From the NCBI GenBank assembly GCA_003024985.2, contig PXIH01S0008901.1: a DNA stretch of 20,958 nucleotides. The stretch is one strand, 5' to 3'. The position numbers were made by a program, and so were the translations under genes. The notes under the pieces were generated by a model that saw only the letters and a list, made by a program, of their open reading frames with translations, searched no databases and had not been told where the DNA came from. Origin of the DNA: Euperipatoides rowelli (taxonomy: Eukaryota > Onychophora > Udeonychophora > Euonychophora > Peripatopsidae). Shown piece by piece: positions 18,905 through 20,958 of this stretch (position 1 is its first letter; every line of letters starts with the position of its first letter).

Positions 18905-19380
18905 CTGAAATTAAATGTGAGAAAAATAAATGTCATAAATACACACAAATATTAATAAATATGGATGCATTCCTGCTAGGTGCCAAACTTTGTGCACAAC
19001 CAATGTTATATTTTAGCACTTGTAATCTTGATGTGAGCAGGTTTTTATCAAACAATATAGCACATCAAATTGCATGTTGTTTATCCATGTTGGTGAATTT
19101 GTAAAATATGTAAGCCTATTTCTCCTTTACATTGTGCAAGCTCATTCACCACAAATGTAATACTTCTTTTAACTAATTTGCGATTAGATCACTTCTCATT
19201 AAATTTTGTTAAAAATAGACCAGTTTTTCTATATTTTATGTACTGTAAATGTAATAATGCATTAAAGACTTTGTCTTCTAACATTGGACTATCTTCAAAA
19301 TATATGTACAGTATTATTTGTAATAAAGTAAAGTCATAAAACCTCCTTATTGAATGATATTCATGAAATAATATGGCCAA
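18905..19380 (-). other. intron upstream of the first SCAPER exon in the window
   Basis: No coding support. The 63-codon minus frame at 19189-19380 has no recognisable motif. Confidence 0.45.
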
Positions 19381-19452
19381 GGACTTGATCTCTTATTCAG
19401 TATCGGACTTGATCTCTTATTCAGTATCGGACTTGATCTCTTATTCAGTATC
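19381..19452. repeat. 24-bp direct repeat, 3 exact copies
   Basis: GGACTTGATCTCTTATTCAG plus TATC occurs at 19381-19404, 19405-19428 and 19429-19452 with no differences, so it is a recent slippage or duplication. On minus each copy contains GAATAA, which is the stop of the broken frame at 19441-19705. Confidence 0.97.
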
Positions 19453-19705
19453 AGTAAAGCTACACTTTTTTACTGTTTTATTAAGCCATGTAACAAATTC
19501 ATCTAGTTTAATTGGTTGTGAAGAATCTAAATTTGTAGATCTTGTGTTCATTTTGTTGAGCAATAAAGGCTGTGATCGGTTCATATATTTGTCTGTTATT
19601 CAGTGGTATGTCCACTAGATCATCTACACTATTCACAGTAAGGCTCCTTTTCTGTTTGTATCCTTTATGTTCATGCCTTACAGAAAACTGAACATTTTTG
19701 GCCAT
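19441..19705 (-). pseudogene. unrecognised small ORF with one frameshift, about 88 residues
   Basis: The minus frame starts with ATG at 19705, preceded closely by an in-frame TAG. It reads MAKNVQFSVRHEHKGYKQKR, and later VDDLVDIPLNNRQIYEPIT and EHKIYKFR. A one-base shift near 19515 then continues it as PIKLDEFVTWLNKTVKKCSF and DTE, stopping at TAA 19441-19443. Residue composition is mixed and protein-like, unlike the Ile/Lys/Asn/Phe-rich chance frames around it. The family is not recognised. It might be a fragment of a transposon protein or a retrocopy of a host gene. There is no splice or similarity link to SCAPER. The overlapping plus frame is a shadow. Confidence 0.4.
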
Positions 19706-20958
19706 TTTCTATATCAAGGAGTTAGTGTTTTTGTCTTACTCCTGTTCAAAAGTGGGAGAAGGTAATCCATTTTATATACCTGGCTAGGTCACCAATTTTG
19801 TGTCTCTCAACAATTGACTCAAATATACATTCTAGACAGTGTGTGTTGCTGAAAAAATACAGGCAAGCACCATTGTAATTTCATAACTTGACATTTCATT
19901 ACCCGCATTCTATATCATACTCTCTAGGTACAATTTAATATTAATATAAAAACTAATACACCATGTATTAACTTGTTCACTCCATTTACTGACATTTATA
20001 GGCAACAAAAGAATTTTTTTTTTTTTAATTTTGACAAAAATATTTACAATATTATAAAAAATGTATTTAGAAATTATTGATTTACAAAAAATAATTTAAT
20101 ATGATTAAGGTTTCTAGGTCTGCTGTTAGGCTCTAGATAAACTTAGTTGGTGTCACATTTTAAGTAATTAGAAACAAACCTTTTCTGTTTCACTGGTATT
20201 AATCATCAAATGGTGGAATACAATAAACTATGCAGCAATTTATTTCATATAGGACTGTCCTTATATTTCCGATTTTAAAATTTTCAGCATTTTTATAGAC
20301 TACAATGTATTAAAATCTTGACCCTGCATTTGTTTATTACTAAATAATGTGGTTATTTAGCAGGTGTTCGTGAAATTTGTAGACATCATGAGACACCTAA
20401 GTGAATGCTTCCCTGTATTAGATCAAATGAAAAAATATATCAAAATGTTTAGAAGGAAAAAAGTGTATCTGGCCATATTTGGTGTATTCACCCACACCCA
20501 ATAATTAATTTTGAAATAAATTGCTAACAAATTAATTTAGAGATGTGACCATACAGATGCTATTAAGTATGGTTAATCAAATAAATTAATTAATTTCCAT
20601 TTCTTCTATAAAGTATAAAAAAAAATACATTATTAGATTCAGAGGAAAGTGACTTTCCAAATCCAAACAAGAAAATGTTCTAAAAAATAATTAAAAATGG
20701 AACAATCCTCCCAGAATAACTGCATGATGTGGCGCCGTTATGGCTGCTTTTGGTTCTTGTTCAATGATTTGTTGTTTTTGTTCAATAATTTTATTTTATT
20801 TCAATTTTGATGTACACGTATGATCATCTTTTGATATTTCCTCAGTGTTTGGAGTAGTCAACTTCTTAGCAGTGGATTAGTAGTTTTCCTTTTATTTCAA
20901 TCTTTTGATGTTTGGATTACGCTATTCTAGGCCTACTAGTATGGTCCAGGGCTATGAG
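19706..20958 (-). other. intron or upstream sequence, no gene recognised
   Basis: AT-rich to the right edge. TTAACTTGTTCACTCCATTTA at about 19973 loosely resembles the left end of TTAA MITE family A, but no right end follows. No SCAPER exon upstream of 18904 could be found here. Confidence 0.45.

Noticed and set aside
19965-20230. Third copy of TTAA MITE family A
   Set aside because: Only a loose match to the left end (TTAACTTGTTCACTCCATTT). No convincing right end or TTAA partner.

Overview
The window is an AT-rich (roughly 70% A+T by eye) piece of an animal nuclear genome. It has no bacterial-style gene packing. A few short exons with GT-AG borders are separated by introns of 3-6 kb full of decayed transposable elements. 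The mix of elements (SINE, LINE, Helitron, hAT, TTAA-target MITEs, mariner) and the moderate similarity of the one gene to its vertebrate counterpart suggest a non-vertebrate metazoan, probably a marine invertebrate. The species cannot be settled from sequence alone.

The only convincing host gene is SCAPER (S-phase cyclin A-associated protein in the ER), on the minus strand. Five consecutive internal exons are present, read from high to low coordinates: 18804-18904, 15443-15580, 11288-11523, 4562-5193 and about 865-1051. Splice phases join without a break (AG|G, AA|A, G|AT, then phase 0) and give about 428 residues in the order expected for SCAPER: end of the N-terminal conserved domain, the PTSLAWEVRK segment, a SWADKVK motif, a GWETVQR motif, a long disordered linker and a Glu-rich helix. 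The start of the gene lies beyond the right edge and the larger C-terminal part beyond the left edge.

The introns hold the rest. Intron 1052-4561 has a dispersed motif, a 44-bp tandem array with an inverted copy, and a dead mariner-type transposase. Intron 5194-11287 holds a nested stack: a 3.1-kb TA-flanked inverted-repeat element containing a Helitron-like element, a tRNA-derived SINE and a TTAA MITE, and that MITE itself contains a hAT-type MITE. A separate hAT MITE with a perfect internal hairpin lies at 10509-10935. Intron 11524-15442 has a 400-bp foldback and a 34-bp minisatellite. Intron 15581-18803 has two LINE reverse-transcriptase remnants, one of them split by a TTAA MITE and followed by a second. 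The right flank has a 24-bp triplication beside an unrecognised broken ORF.

No CRISPR array, functional tRNA or rRNA gene, or operon is seen. The main interest lies in the layered insertions, the long inverted repeats that would be transcribed within the SCAPER pre-mRNA, and a possible GC-AG splice donor.
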